NCBI GenBank assembly: GCA_023362775.1
Contig: JALMGJ010000005.1
Coordinates: 87,183,421-87,247,420 of the forward strand
Direction of reading: 5' to 3'
Length of the DNA: 64,000 nt
Source of the DNA: Charina bottae
Taxonomy: Eukaryota; Chordata; Lepidosauria; Squamata; Charinaidae
Shown one piece after another: positions 37,917 to 48,972 of the stretch. The notes beneath the pieces were generated by a model that was not told where the DNA came from, did no database searches, and saw only the letters and a program-made list of their open reading frames with translations. The first letter of the stretch is position 1. The number at the start of each line of letters is the position of its first letter. The position numbers and the translations under genes are program-made.

Positions 37917-38293
37917 TTAACCTTAACCTTAACCTTAACCTTAACCTTAACCTTAACCTTAACCTTAACCTTAACCTTAACCTTAACCTTAACCTTTACC
38001 TATACCTATACCTATACCTATACCTATACCTATACCTATACCTATACCTATACCTATAATGTTGTTGTTTATTCGTTCAGTCGCTTCCGACTCTTCGTGA
38101 CTTCATGGACCAGCCCACGCCAGAGCTTCCTGTCGGCTGTCACCATCCCCAGCTCCCCCATGGTTGAGTCTGTCACCCCCAGAATATCATCCATACCTAT
38201 ACCTATACCTATACCTATACCTATACCTATACCTATACCTATACCTATACCTATACCTATACCTATACCTATACCTATACCTATACCTATACC

Positions 38294-38345
<52 letters not shown>

Positions 38346-38390
38346 CATACATACATACATACATACATACATACATACATACATACAGTG
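37913..38390. repeat. Compound microsatellite grown from a SINE tail: (CCTTAA)n, (CCTATA)n, (GATA)n, (CATA)n
   Basis: About fourteen CCTTAA hexamers follow the SINE, converting at about 37995 to CCTATA. This array is interrupted at 38058-38194 by a BovB tail, resumes to 38290, then becomes GATA (about 38294-38344) and CATA (about 38345-38387). Sauria-type SINEs normally end CCTTTACC, which is probably the seed. Confidence 0.93.
38058..38194 (-). mobile_element. BovB-type 3' terminal fragment within a microsatellite
   Basis: The reverse complement GGATGATATTCTGGGGGTGACAGACTC...GTCACGAAGAGTCGGAAGCGACTGAACGAATAAACAACAACAT equals the last 135 bp or so of the element at 30440-30718. It splits the CCTATA array. 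Confidence 0.85.
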
Positions 38391-39187
38391 TTTGTTTGTG
38401 TGTGTGTGTGTATTGACTGACTTATCAATGTAACTTTGCTTTGCTTCTCCCTAACCAGAGTCCATCTGTCCATTCCCAATCTTTCTCACTCCAGCCTTCA
38501 CTGGATTCTAGATATGTTCTCTGGTATGTTTTTGTGTGCTTGTGTGTGTGTGAGAGAGAGAAAAGATCTGCTGTTTCTGTTTAGAACTTCTGTGCTTTAC
38601 TGTCCTACTAGTTTACTGGATCAACATTTTTTTTTAAAAAAATGGAAAAGATGGGAAATATCACTCTGCTTTTGACTTTGCTTTAATGTTGTCTGTAACT
38701 TATTTATTTAATTTGATTTACTCCAGAGCGTCCATTGTATGTGCATCCAGCAATTAATTAATCCACAAATGCTATTAAGAGGATACAAGAGCCAAATTCG
38801 ATGAAAGATCTCAGGACAAGGGAGTAAAAAGGAACACTCCAAGTGCATTGAATAGTTGGATTTACTACAACTGCATAGATGCATTTAATTAAAAGGGTGT
38901 TTTTTTCAGAATAAGCACACTTATTCCTTCTTTTTTCTATCAAATATCCATTACTAGGACAGAAGTGTTGAACGGGATAGGATCATTAATTCATTACAAA
39001 TACAAACTGCACCAAAAGCAATTCAAATAAAATTTTGGCTCATATTTGAAAATGAGACTTAATTGCATTGTCTAAATCTTGTCCTTTTAATTCTCAAAGG
39101 GACTGTGAAATTAGCCTTTATGCAACAGGTCAAATCTGTCCGTCTGTCTGTCTGTCTCAATTTTATCTATCTATATTAATGTCTTAC
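38391..39187. other. KCNMA1 intron, unassigned
   Basis: Short TGTG and GAGA runs near 38540-38565 and a (TGTC)n run at 39137-39158. It ends at the donor of the S4 exon. Confidence 0.45.
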
Positions 39188-39263
39188 CTTGTTTTAAGAA
39201 TATTCAGAAACTGTAAGATTTCTGAGAACTGAATCAGCCTAAGAGCTCGCAAAAATCTTAAAC
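39188..39263 (-). CDS. KCNMA1: KCNMA1 exon encoding the S4 voltage-sensor segment
   Basis: This 76-bp exon of the BK channel alpha subunit codes for the S4 segment of the voltage sensor. On the minus strand an acceptor (attacag) precedes it and a perfect donor (gtaag) follows. It reads LRFLRALRLIQFSEILQFLN then ILKT, identical to the Slo1 S4 I know, with the arginines that carry gating charge. It starts by completing a glycine codon (phase GT) and ends with AG, the first two bases of the serine codon finished by the exon at 31890. The protein is a plasma-membrane tetramer that lets potassium out on depolarisation and intracellular calcium. Slo3 (KCNU1) differs here (LLELPQ in place of LIQFSE), so Slo1 is preferred. 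The preceding S2-S3 exon was not found between here and the window end. Confidence 0.95.
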
Positions 39264-40220
39264 CTGTAATTCAAACAGAAAAAAAAGAAGGAGTTAGATT
39301 ATTTTTATACCTCTATGACTTTCAATGAGGTCTATGAAGTCAAAGTTTACCATGATATCAAGCATCTTTGGAACATTACTCCATTCTGATGATTGCCAAA
39401 CCTTTGCCAGATCTTTTTAAAGAAACTTGTTTTTTGTACCTTGGCACGTAATATATTCATGTTAATTATAACATGTATGAAAGGGAAAAGCTTCATTTTA
39501 AAGATACATTTCTAAAAACTCATAATATGTTCTGAAAATTGAGTGATTATGGGTTAACCTTATTTCAAAAGAATCAAAAAGTACATTTGTATGATGGTTT
39601 ACTTTTATACGATGTAAAATATTTTGTAAAATGCTTGGCGTTGTCACAGCAAACTATCTAAATTGTCACCATTTTCCAATCTATTTAATTTAATAATTTC
39701 CTTTAGTATTTTTTAAAATAAGTTTCCTTTATTATTTTTACTTTTCCTTTATAAAGACTTTTATTTACTATAAACTTATAAACTGCATCAGCATAAGACC
39801 TATAAGCCTGCATTGGTCAGAAAAACACCATAAATTATTAAAGACATTAATTTATTAAGGAAAGTTTATAGTGATATGAAATACTTGTGCTGTAGAGCTT
39901 CTCATGGGGGTAAAGTTATATTAGGTATTATTATATTATATATTATATTATTATATATTAGGTATTACATAAAAGAAGAAGGAAAGTTTAAAGAACAGTT
40001 AGAAAATTAATAAGAGTTTCATATCAAGCCGAAAATGGAGTCAGCCACCGAAAACACAGCATTTCTTGATACAAACCTGGGGATTTCTCTTAATATGCAC
40101 ATATAAAGAAGGCTGTTCTAGACCTTTCTGGACCTACAGATTACTAGCAATTGCATAGCATAAAAAGAGTGAGAAGAACCTATACTATGTTTCCATTTCG
40201 TAGGGGCAGAACAACATAGG
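39264..40220. other. Intron upstream of the S4 exon, AT-rich
   Basis: No exon recognised. TATTA-rich run at about 39920-39970. Confidence 0.45.
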
Positions 40221-40224
40221 TGTC

Positions 40225-41460
40225 ATCAATTTCTAGAAAAAAAAACCTTGCAAAAATGGAAATCAATATCAATTTCTCCCAATAATTTTATTAAGAACCT
40301 AATACATTGAAAAAAGAAAATATATATAAAAAGAAGTGCAGAAAAAAAATCCCCCCAAAAAAGAAAATAAAAAAGGAAGGAAGGAAGGAAGGAAGGAAGG
40401 AAGGAAGGAAGGAAGGAAGGAAGGAAGGAAGGAAGGAAGGAAGGAAGGATAAAAAGAAGAAACTTCCCCATTCATCCCCAGCAAGTATATTCTACATTAG
40501 CAACTTATCACTGTCTCTTAAAATAGATCCAAATACATCTTCATTCCATACCTCACCCCATTTTCTATCAACTCATCTCTAAATCTTCAGCTCTCCTTAT
40601 TAATCAGCAAAGGTCCAGTAAAAGTTAGCAGAAATACCTAACAATAAAAAAATTAAAAAAAATAAAAGTATCCCCCGTACCATTTAATCAAAATCCCCCT
40701 AATCGCTCTCTTTAATAATCAAAATCTAATCCCAATTAACAATTAAGCATTACAAAAAATTAAAGACTATTAAACATTACCAGAAATAGTAACCCCTTAT
40801 TTACATATCAAAAATAATAAAATAGATATTGCAAACTAATCCATTACACCCAGTTGAACTATCCAGTCAAGATAACCATTAAGCATCACCAGAGATAGCA
40901 ACTCATTATTTAACCATAATCAAATAAACCAATTTTGTATTTTTTTCTTCTTCTTCCTCACAACAATTCTTAAATCCCATAAATAAAGTTCTAACTTCTG
41001 CTTTCTTCTACTATCCTTGTCTTTCCTTTTCGGAATTCTTGTCATCTTTATCCAAGTCCATTTGTAATTTTCTTGTAGTAACTCCAGTAGATCCAGTAGA
41101 TATTCCAATTTAAAAAGGTAATCCACATTGCTCTTTTGATACATTATTTGTAGTCTTCTTTAATTTTTAAATGATCATCCAATTCCATTTGTAAATCCAA
41201 TATTTCCATCTCTTTCATATAGGTTATAATTTTTAAGTCCACCTTAAAGTCCATTTCGATTATCTTCAAAGGGACTTGTTCCTCTTCAATCACAACATTT
41301 GGTTCCAGTATAAATAAATAATTTTTTTTTTATCATACATTTCCTTTAAAGTAGCCATCTGGTGCTCTTTAGTGATCAACCTTCAAAGTCTTGTTATCAG
41401 CTTGGAATGTAAGCAAGATAAATTTTCCCATGAGAGAGGATCTTTCTAATTAACTTCAAA
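40225..41460 (-). mobile_element. Degenerate L1-type element, ORF1-like coding remnant
   Basis: On the minus strand, 41300 to 41170 reads VPLKIIEMDFKVDLKIITYM then KEMEILDLQMELDDHLKI. From 41144 a 74-codon frame follows (YLFKLEYLLDLLELLQENYK, KMTRIPKRKDKDSRRKQKLE). Charged, leucine-rich coiled-coil-like sequence followed by AT-rich DNA fits an L1 ORF1 remnant. The (GGAA)n array lies inside. Boundaries approximate, family uncertain. Confidence 0.45.
40373..40449. repeat. (GGAA)n microsatellite
   Basis: About nineteen perfect GGAA units. Arrays like this can bind ETS-family proteins. No nearby promoter is seen. Confidence 0.97.
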
Positions 41461-41498
41461 GCCTTTTTTTAAATTAATTTCCTCTGAACCCTTAGCAC

Positions 41499-41745
41499 AT
41501 AATGTAGCTTTCCAAACTGTGTGTTGCGTCACTTTAGTGTGTCGCAACACAGAGTTTGGTGTGTCGCAACACAACCCAGAAGTGATGGTGGTGGCGTGGC
41601 GGCGGCAGCGGCGCGCCATCAGCGCTTCTGCGTTTTAGCGGAAGTTGCCGCCGCCGTGTACGCCGCCGCTGCTGCACATCCCCCCGCGCCGCCGCCACTG
41701 CCGCAGTTGGTGTGTCGCCAACGGCGGCACTTTGGAAAGCACTGC
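41499..41745 (+). mobile_element. Non-autonomous hAT element, related family, GC-rich copy
   Basis: AGCTTTCCAAACTGTGTGTTGCG at the left and TTTGGAAAGCACTGC at the right are inverted. Flanking CTTAGCAC (41491-41498) and CTTAGCAT (41746-41753) are a 7-of-8 target duplication. It shares GTGTGTCGCAACAC with the minisatellite-bearing family but lacks the 60-bp units, having a CpG-rich GCCGCCGC body instead. Confidence 0.75.
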
Positions 41746-42288
41746 CTTAGCATTTAAAAACTTTCCAAAAACCACACTATAATCACTCTTTTGCTGCATA
41801 TTGCAAAAAATAAAGATCTTACAAAGCTGAAAACAGTAATTTTCTTTCTTTTTAAATGGATAGAAGAGAGACTCACCCAGCAAATGCTAAACTTGTGGTT
41901 CTGAAGGTTTTTCAATCTTAAAGGAACAATTAAAAAAAACCCTCCAAAGTGAATAAAAAGATGAGGTTTGGTCAAACCCTGAGTCCATGAAAGGCTGCAT
42001 TAAGGGCCGAGAGTAGGATGGAACCTGCAACTCCCAGATGATCCCAAACAATTGCAAAAACATTGGTTTCTGCCATCTACTCACAAAAGCCAGCTGTCCG
42101 GAATACATATGGGTAATCTCAAGATCTCTCTTTGATCCAGAGAGTATTTTGGCAATCCAGATCCTGCATCCAGCTGCCTTTTCGGCTGTAATGGCCTCCA
42201 CGATCCATGGAGCGGAGAAAATGCAGGGTGTTAGTTCTCCATTCCTCACCAGAAGTGGGGAAATGATATCCATGTACATTGGGTACAT

Positions 42289-43019
42289 TATAGATGTGCA
42301 AAATTCTGTGTGCATGGAGCACTCCATCAATGCGCAGAACATCTGTTTTGGGGTGGCCCATACCCAAACTGAAACAGATGTTCCACACATTTTCATCTAT
42401 GCACAGAACAACATGGGCTGTTCTGGTCCAAACATGGACTGAAATGCAGCTGTTCCAGGCAGAAGTGGTTTGGGGATGTGGAAAGAGAGGGGAAAAGGCC
42501 AAGGATGGTGGTGACAGGGGCTGAGGGGAGAAAGGGAATGGCAAGTCAGTTCCCTGTGGTGCAACCCATCAGCTCATCTTTCTTGATGTTCTCAGCCCCT
42601 TCTCCTCAACTGCTGCTGCTGGTCCAGTGTGGCACTAACTCACCCCCAATCTTCTCTGTGCCTTCCCTTTTCTCTTCCTTCCCTTGGGAAGTAGTAGGGG
42701 AACTGAGATACACCACTCTAGGACACCAAAAAGAAGCTGAAGGGAGGGAGGAAAGGGAAGGGGAAGGGAATGCTGGGAAGATCAGGGGCAGGTGAGCTGA
42801 TGGGATGTGCCACGCTGGCAGTGCTATGAGAGAGGAGCTCTGGGGAGACATGCACCAGCTTTCCTTGCCTTGACTCATCTAGATTAGATTTCATCGAAAA
42901 TCCCGAACCATCAAAACATTCCAGGTTTCACTTCTGCCAAACGATGTCTGACCCAAAATGGTATGGCAGAAGTTCTGGAATGGAAGCAAATCAGTTTTCT
43001 AATTCTGTGCACACCCCTA
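42289..43019. mobile_element. Candidate MITE with TAG-GTGTGCA ends
   Basis: The left end TAGATGTGCAAAATTCTGTG and right end (reverse complement) TTAGGGGTGTGCACAGAATTAG look like imperfect terminal inverted repeats. No clean duplication. Weakly supported. Confidence 0.3.
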
Positions 43020-43630
43020 ACAACAACATTTTAAAAATGAGGGTGGGGAGAATCCCAAACAAATCCCATGTATAGAGGACAAGAACAAGGATATGATATG
43101 AATTGAAGATGAAATTAAAGGGGAGAAGATGCTGGAGGAGAAAACATTGGCTTGCTGAGATTTGAGGCTAATGGCTCAAGCATTTTTAAAAGCAAGGGTA
43201 CCACTGGAAGAACTCAGTAATACTTTAAAATTTATGCTGGCTTTCAAGAATGAAGAGAAGCAAATGACATCGCTAAAATGTTTAATAGAACACTCCATTT
43301 TAAGAAGTTTTATTTTAGTTAAAAATAATTAAAAACAGTTTTGCCTTCCTGTGTAGCTCAACATTAACAGGTGTTAAATGCAAAGAGAGAGAGGGCAGCA
43401 GTGGGGGGAAGAAGAAATATTTAGAGAAAGAAGGATGGACACATTTTTTAAGAGAAGCATTATTTAAAATTTTAAATGATTCTCCATTAAAGAATAATGC
43501 TTCTTTTAAGAAAGAACAATAGAAAAAGATAGATGTGACAAGTAATGTTAAAATAAAATCAGTCAAACATTTTCCTTTCTGTTATTAAAAAATATCCTAA
43601 TAAAATCTTTTTCTTCAACTTCACAAATGG
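43020..43630. other. Unassigned DNA
   Basis: Nothing recognised. A near-inverted pair of words (AAGAATAATGCTTCTTTTAAG and AAGAGAAGCATTATTTAAAA) lies near 43450-43510. Confidence 0.35.
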
Positions 43631-43735
43631 AAATACATTATGAGGAAGAGGGGAGGGGGGAGCCCTTGTCTACTAATATATCTGCAAACATTTCACCTTG
43701 CAAACAACTCAGCTACTGCTTTAGAAGACAATCAC

Positions 43736-43990
43736 TCAACCAGCAGAATGTTTCTTACCCCAGTGGAAGCCAAACCTGTAACAAGACACCAGAGTCTGTC
43801 GAAATGTATGTGGCTGTTCCTTTTCAAGGTTATTGTGCCCAGATTTGACTCGGTATCCATTTTTGAATAAATCTCCATGGGACTTCTTGCGTCGCCAGGT
43901 AGGTTTATAAGTCTCTGTCTGAACACCCCCTGCAGGGATGCGATAGACCAACATCTTGCTGGGAATCATCACAATAGAACTTTGAGGGGT
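43736..43990 (-). other. Unidentified open segment, possible exon
   Basis: A minus-strand frame stays open for about 90 codons, with VLPTPQSSIVMIPSKMLVYR, GGVQTETYKPTWRRKKSHGD and LEKEQPHTFRQTLVSCYRFG. A possible acceptor (ccttggaag) lies just upstream at about 43990. A GTAAG donor-like site is present near 43757. I recognise no family. It is basic and polar, unlike the membrane-type segment at 44305. It might be an exon of an unknown gene in the KCNMA1 intron, a pseudogene, or chance. Confidence 0.2.
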
Positions 43991-44304
43991 TGGCAAAACG
44001 TTATCTCCTTCCAAGGTTTAGAGAAAGGCTAGAGAGAATCAGTTGTCCATCCCAAAAATTAATGTATGGAAATATTAGGTGAATGAGATGTTCTGCATTT
44101 GATTTTATATCAAAATATATTTTAGGGTAGTTGGAGGAAAATATATTTCTACTCCATCACTACTTCAGCTTCCTAAAATCTGAAGAGTACTGCCAAAACA
44201 GGTCTCAGTTGTTGATGGAAAAACGGATCTTGTTTGCTATGTACAATATCACGGCTTAAAAGGCATTCCCTATCCGGATATTGCTATATAATCTTCTTTC
44301 ATAC

Positions 44305-44413
44305 CCGCTCCAAAATGTATCCTTCCCAGCTGGAGAAATCAAAACAGATTATCACTCCGAAGAAGGAGATGAACAAGCCCACAATAAACAGTATCTGGTT
44401 GTCCCAGAAAGCG
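44305..44413 (-). other. Unidentified possible exon with a transmembrane-like segment
   Basis: On the minus strand, between an AG acceptor (accataag) and a GTATGA donor, 109 bp encode AFWDNQILFIVGLFISFFGV then IICFDFSSWEGYILER. The middle 18 residues are strongly hydrophobic, like a membrane helix. It is not S0, S1, S2 or S3 of Slo1 as I know them. The frame is closed by stops on both sides, as expected of an exon. No gene identified. Confidence 0.25.
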
Positions 44414-44459
44414 CTTATGGTTTGTACAAAGGTCACATATCAGCTTGCTCTTACGGGTT

Positions 44460-45990
44460 TTAATTTATACAAATTGAGGCTGACCTCCACTATTCCTCAT
44501 TTAAAGAAAACTATAGTATACTGAATATTTTAAGCTACAGTATGGCAAGGCACAGAAGCAAAATTTCAATAGGTTAGAACAGTCAGCATTCACAAAAGTC
44601 TTCTATAAGGCGTCCCTCAGCCCACAGCCCATTCAGAAGTGTCCAGCACCTCATTTCCATTCCTCCAGTACCCCAGATTGTGCTGCAGAAATTTGGATAC
44701 AAAATGCCCAAATTTCAGAAATGTAGTTTTGGGCATTTGGGGTAGAGTGTGAAGATTTTAAAGGATGGGGGTGGGCCCAAAATATTAGCCCCTTTTCTTC
44801 CAGTGATGTCCTAGAATCAGCCAGATGGCTTCTCCGGGTCCTCCGGAATATCAAGATACTACTCTTCACTGTCCAAACATTGCCCTAATCTAAGAACGAA
44901 GAACTCAGCCAAGATATCGGGGTTAAGAACTTTATCATTATTATTTTACATGAACCCTCTTATTTCATGAAAGGCAAGAAGTCATCCTGGGCACAGCTGC
45001 AAAATACGCTGGCTTCCAAAATCGACTACAAATTTTCATGCAGCTCCACAACTGTGTAAATATGCCATTCCAGTCCCATTAAAAGCTCAGCTAATTCAGG
45101 ATTATTCACGATAATTTCTATCAGCAAAAGTAAGAAACAACTATAAGACTCCATTTTCTAGGCTTGTTAAATTAGAACTTAGATATTCTTCTCCTGAATA
45201 ACAAAACCTTGGAAGAAATACCAAGCATCAGATGAACTGCCCAAATAAACTGACATAAGCACCCCAATCTATTTTAGTTTGTATTTCTTCTGTGTAAGCT
45301 GCCAAGACTTTTTTTAAAAAAATTGTTTTGTTTTGTTTTGGGTTGCTGCAGCACAGAAATATGTTCAATAAATAAAATATATAGAGAGGAAGGAAACGCT
45401 TCTGCCAGATGTCTTCTGCTGCATTACACGAAAAACCAGTATGGTGGCTGACAGCCCAGACTTCATTTTGCTTTCCTCCCAGCCTGATCCTTCCTTTGAA
45501 AAGAGCTACTGTCATTGAAGGAATGACATGGAGAGAAAAGTCTTCATCCCAGCCAGGATCTCACCTCTCACTTGTGTATTTTATAACTAGAGAACTAAGG
45601 TGTCAAGGGGCTTTCACAAAATTCATTGTGTGGAAACTGGTATGGAAATGTTTTATTGTTATTCCCATTTTCCCTTGTTTGAGATCACTATCTCTCCTTG
45701 CTGAATTATCGGTACCTCTATTTTAGTACCTTCACAGGCTTCTGCCACTGTTTCCTTTCTATTATGTTGAATATGTCTCATTTCCTAAGTAAGGAATTAG
45801 CAGAGTCTTTTTGACATCAGAAGCCATGACACAAATTCCCTTCTTCATCTCAGTCTGCTTCCGCATCACCACCACTTTTTTGGGTGTGTGTGAATTGCTA
45901 GCCATGTACATTTGCTCTGAACATAGGAATTAGGTAAATGTAGGGATAGGCAACATTGGAAAGACCTCAGCCACCAGGGATACTTTTTTG
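44460..45990. other. Unassigned DNA
   Basis: No exon or repeat boundary that I can support. Confidence 0.35.
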
Positions 45991-45999
45991 GGGGGTGGG

Positions 46000-46216
46000 T
46001 GCCTTCAAGTCAGTTTTTGACTCCTGGTGACTGCCTGGACAAGTCCCTGCATTTTCTTGGCAAGATTTTCAGAAGTGGTTTGCTCTGGCCTCCTTCCTAG
46101 GGCTGAAGACAGGGACTGGCCCAAGGTCACCTGGCTGGCTTCGTGCCTAAGGTGGGACTAGAACTCACAGTCTCCTGGTTTCTAGCCTGGTGTCTTAACC
46201 ACTACACCAAACTGGC
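46000..46216 (-). mobile_element. tRNA-related squamate SINE
   Basis: The reverse complement begins GAGAGCCAGTTTGGTGTAGTGGTTAAGACACCAGGCTAG (box A-like) and has GTGAGTTCTAGTCCCACC (box B). It continues GGTGACCTTGGGCCAGTCCCTG and GCCAAGAAAATGCAGGGACTTGTCC. The same type occurs at 60066-60275 on the plus strand and as a fragment at 18650. Confidence 0.8.
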
Positions 46217-46640
46217 TCTCCCAGGGATACTGTGTCAAAAGGGTCCTTTCCAAGGCTTTTGGGGGGCATTGGGGACCATTAAGCTGAGGGTGGGAGGCCA
46301 CTGGGAGACACTCTACATCCCTTCTTGATCCTCCCCAAAATTACTTGAACTCTTGCAAGATTGATGTCAGCCTTACTAGGTAGACCAGACAGGAAACAAG
46401 ACCAGATGCGCTAATTCTACTTTACTGTAAAGCTACATTAACAGAATCTTGTAAGTCTGAAAGTACAATTCTCCCGCCGTCTCCTTTACAGCCCAAGAAA
46501 CTAGGGAAGATCTCTTCTGAGCCTCTTGCCCTGTCCACTATCCAGCTGTGGGATATGCAATCTCTTATTTGACCGTTCTCTAGGCGGCGTCTCTTCAGCC
46601 CGTCTCCCAAGGTCTTTGCCACATACCATTACACACTGCC
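46217..46640. other. Unassigned DNA
   Basis: Nothing recognised. Confidence 0.35.
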
Positions 46641-46644
46641 ACAA

Positions 46645-47120
46645 TTTATTTGTTCCAATTTATAAGCCACCTCAATCATATGAGTGACTCTAGGTGACGT
46701 ACAACATATTAAAACAATGAAACAAATAGAAAACAGTGTCATGATTCCTGTTTCAAAGCTTGTTAGCTTCGCATCGGAGATCATGCATGGAAGGAGTTAA
46801 CAGGGGGAAGAGGTCGTGCCTGCATACTTTCGCCTGCAGTCTGCCTATGGTGGATCGAGGTCATGGTGTGTCTGAAGAACCGAATCAACGTAGCCTGAAC
46901 AGGGGGGAGGGGTTGTGGGGACATATATCAATGGTGGAAAGCCCGCGCTTTTCCCAGAAGCAACTTTCTCTCTGTAATGCAGTAACTCATAGTAAAGTAG
47001 TTTTCCAATACTCTGTTGTGAGACTATTTTATTTTAAGTATAGGTTCTGCAACTATTACAAACAGTAATAAACCACATAAAACTTCAATATATATTACCA
47101 TCATCAGAGAAGAAAACATC
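46645..47120 (-). mobile_element. L2-like LINE 3' end split by a solo LTR
   Basis: TTTATTTGTTCCAATTTATAAGCCACCTCAATCATATGAGTGACTCTAGGTGACGTACAAC is the diverged end segment of an L2-like LINE. It continues across the solo LTR (46737-47060) with TAATAAACCACATAAAACTTC. Boundaries approximate. Confidence 0.6.
46737..47060. mobile_element. Solo LTR (324 bp) with 5-bp target duplication
   Basis: It begins TGTCATGATTCC, ends GCAACTATTACA (TG...CA) and is flanked by a perfect 5-bp duplication AACAG at 46732-46736 and 47061-47065. No internal coding region is attached. It results from LTR-LTR recombination of a Gypsy- or ERV-type element. It is not similar to the copia LTRs at 48973 and 54608. The orientation was not resolved. 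Confidence 0.85.
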
Positions 47121-47124
47121 CAGG

Positions 47125-47771
47125 ACCAAACAGTAAAATTCCAACATCATTGTGGAATCTTGAAGCCTACTGAAAGAGCCACCATTCAACCAGTTTGAAA
47201 CCCTGTTTCATTATGGCACTATGAGGTGATGCAGCTCAGAGCTCAGGCTGATTATCCTGGGGAAACTGCTGAAATCTCAAACATTCTGTTTTCTCATAAA
47301 GCAAAGTAAACCATCCTTGTTTTCCAACATTGTTCAGGAGGGAAAGAAGGCATCATTGGGAATTTTCTCTCAAATGAAAGCTACAAAGGCTTCACAAACA
47401 GGTTCATTCAGGCCTAATTTCCAGAAGTGATCATTATCTTCAACAAATGCAATGCATCACAACATTTGCACTTTCAAAATTACTTCCTTGGAGTAAACTA
47501 CTGTTGCAATTCATGATTTCTTTTATTTGCTTCTTCCTCGGCTTTGTAAAACATGCCTGGATCTCTGCAAGAATGGTTCCACATCTTGGTATTTTCTGAT
47601 CCAGCTTCATACCCTCTTGATACATTTCAGCTGAAATATGTGAATAATGTGATAATAAGGTCTTTTTAACTTCCAAACTACTTTTCTATTGGTTATGTTT
47701 TGGATGGTTAAGAATTGTCTAACAAAAGACAAAAATTATGGGAATTTTCAATAATATTAACAATAATAAAA
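47125..47771. other. Unassigned DNA
   Basis: A minus-strand 78-codon ORF (47440-47676) has no recognised domain. AAT-rich run at about 47750-47770. Confidence 0.35.
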
Positions 47772-47787
47772 ATTAATAAAAACCAAG

Positions 47788-48111
47788 GGGGCACAATGTC
47801 TCAGTGGTTAAGACGTCAGGCTTGTCGATCAGAAGGTCGGCGGTTCGAGACCTGAGCACCACGTGACGGAGTGAGCTCCCGCACTCGCCCCAGCTCTTGC
47901 CAACCTAGCAATTTGAAAGCATGCAAATGCAAGTAGATAAATAGGTACCACTTCGGTGGGATGGTAACAGCGTTCCGCGCACATCATGCTGGCCATATGA
48001 CCGTGGAAGCGTCTTCGGACAGCGCTGGCTCTTCGTCTAAGAAACGGAGATGAGCACCGGCCCGTAGAGTTGGACACGACTGTGCAGGGGAAAACGTTTA
48101 CCTTTACATTT
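47788..48111 (+). mobile_element. Sauria-type tRNA SINE, copy 3
   Basis: It starts GGGCACAATGTCTCAGTGGTTAAGACG, with box B degraded (GGTTCGAGACCTG). It has the CCCCAGCTCTTGCCAACC body and a GTTGGACACGACTG tail. The 16-bp duplication ATTAATAAAAACCAAG is perfect (47772-47787 and 48112-48127). Confidence 0.92.
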
Positions 48112-48127
48112 ATTAATAAAAACCAAG

Positions 48128-48385
48128 CATCAATTTCTATGGAATTTAGTATAAAAGAAAAAAAAAGTTTTTAAAGGAGTTCAGCTCAAAAAACAACACC
48201 CAAAATTGATCTGTATGGATTTTGACAGATTTCATCTATCTTTCCTGCAAACGCTGTCCATTTCTGATATAAAACAAGGCCATAGTCATTCATGCGTTTG
48301 TTTTGTGCAATGCTAGATTTAAAAAAAAGGGAGGGCAGTGTTCCTTTTTCTGAATCCTATTCATTTTCTTTCAAGAAATCCTAAT
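48128..48385. other. Unassigned DNA
   Basis: Nothing recognised. Confidence 0.4.
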
Positions 48386-48394
48386 GTGAACTGT

Positions 48395-48512
48395 ACTTCC
48401 TTAGCCAACTCACCTCACAGGGTTGTTGTTGTGGGGAAAATAGGAGGGGGAAGGGGTATTTGGTATGTTCGCCGCCTTGAGTTATTTATAGAAATAATAA
48501 AGGTGGGATAGA

Positions 48513-48542
<30 letters not shown>
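48395..48542 (+). mobile_element. SINE 3' fragment with (AAAT)n tail
   Basis: TTAGCCAACTCACCTCACAGGGTTGTTGTTGTGGGGAAAATAGGAGG, then TTCGCCGCCTTGAGTTATTTATAGAAATAATAAAGG and (AAAT)n. This is the 3' half of a common squamate tRNA-related SINE with a LINE-like end. Confidence 0.7.
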
Positions 48543-48544
<2 letters not shown>

Positions 48545-48967
48545 GAAGATGAACACTGACATGTTGGCAGGCAAACTGAAAAAAGGAAGACAAAAATCGT
48601 ATCACTCAAGCCCCCATAGAAGCATTTCCAATGCTCTTGGGAGCCTTTCCTTTTTATCTGAAACTTCTGTAACCTTCCGAGAATATATTTCTGTACACAT
48701 TCAGAAAGCATCCTTTGTTCTATGCCTCAGAGGAGAGAACTTTTTTTGTTCTTGGTAAAGAAAACCCAAATTTAATTCTTCAGGTCTACTGTTTGCTTGC
48801 TTGCTTTTCAGAGTATCATATTTTATAATTCAGTAGAGTGGACCGGTCTCCACAATGGAACGTTTTCCACGTTTTGCATATCCTATAGCTTAGAAACACA
48901 CAGAGAGAGCAGTTCTCTTATGGACTGCTACTAGATTATATGATAATATAAAGCCTCTGTTTAACTG
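48543..48967. other. Unassigned DNA
   Basis: Nothing recognised before the copia target duplication at 48968. Confidence 0.4.
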
Positions 48968-48972
48968 AAAAC

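Noticed and set aside
37913..37995. Interstitial telomere repeat
   Set aside because: The unit is CCTTAA, not CCCTAA (TTAGGG). It continues from a SINE tail.
42038..42544. Overlapping ORFs of 130-170 codons on both strands
   Set aside because: No domain on either strand, and mutually antisense. They probably reflect a MITE-like repeat.
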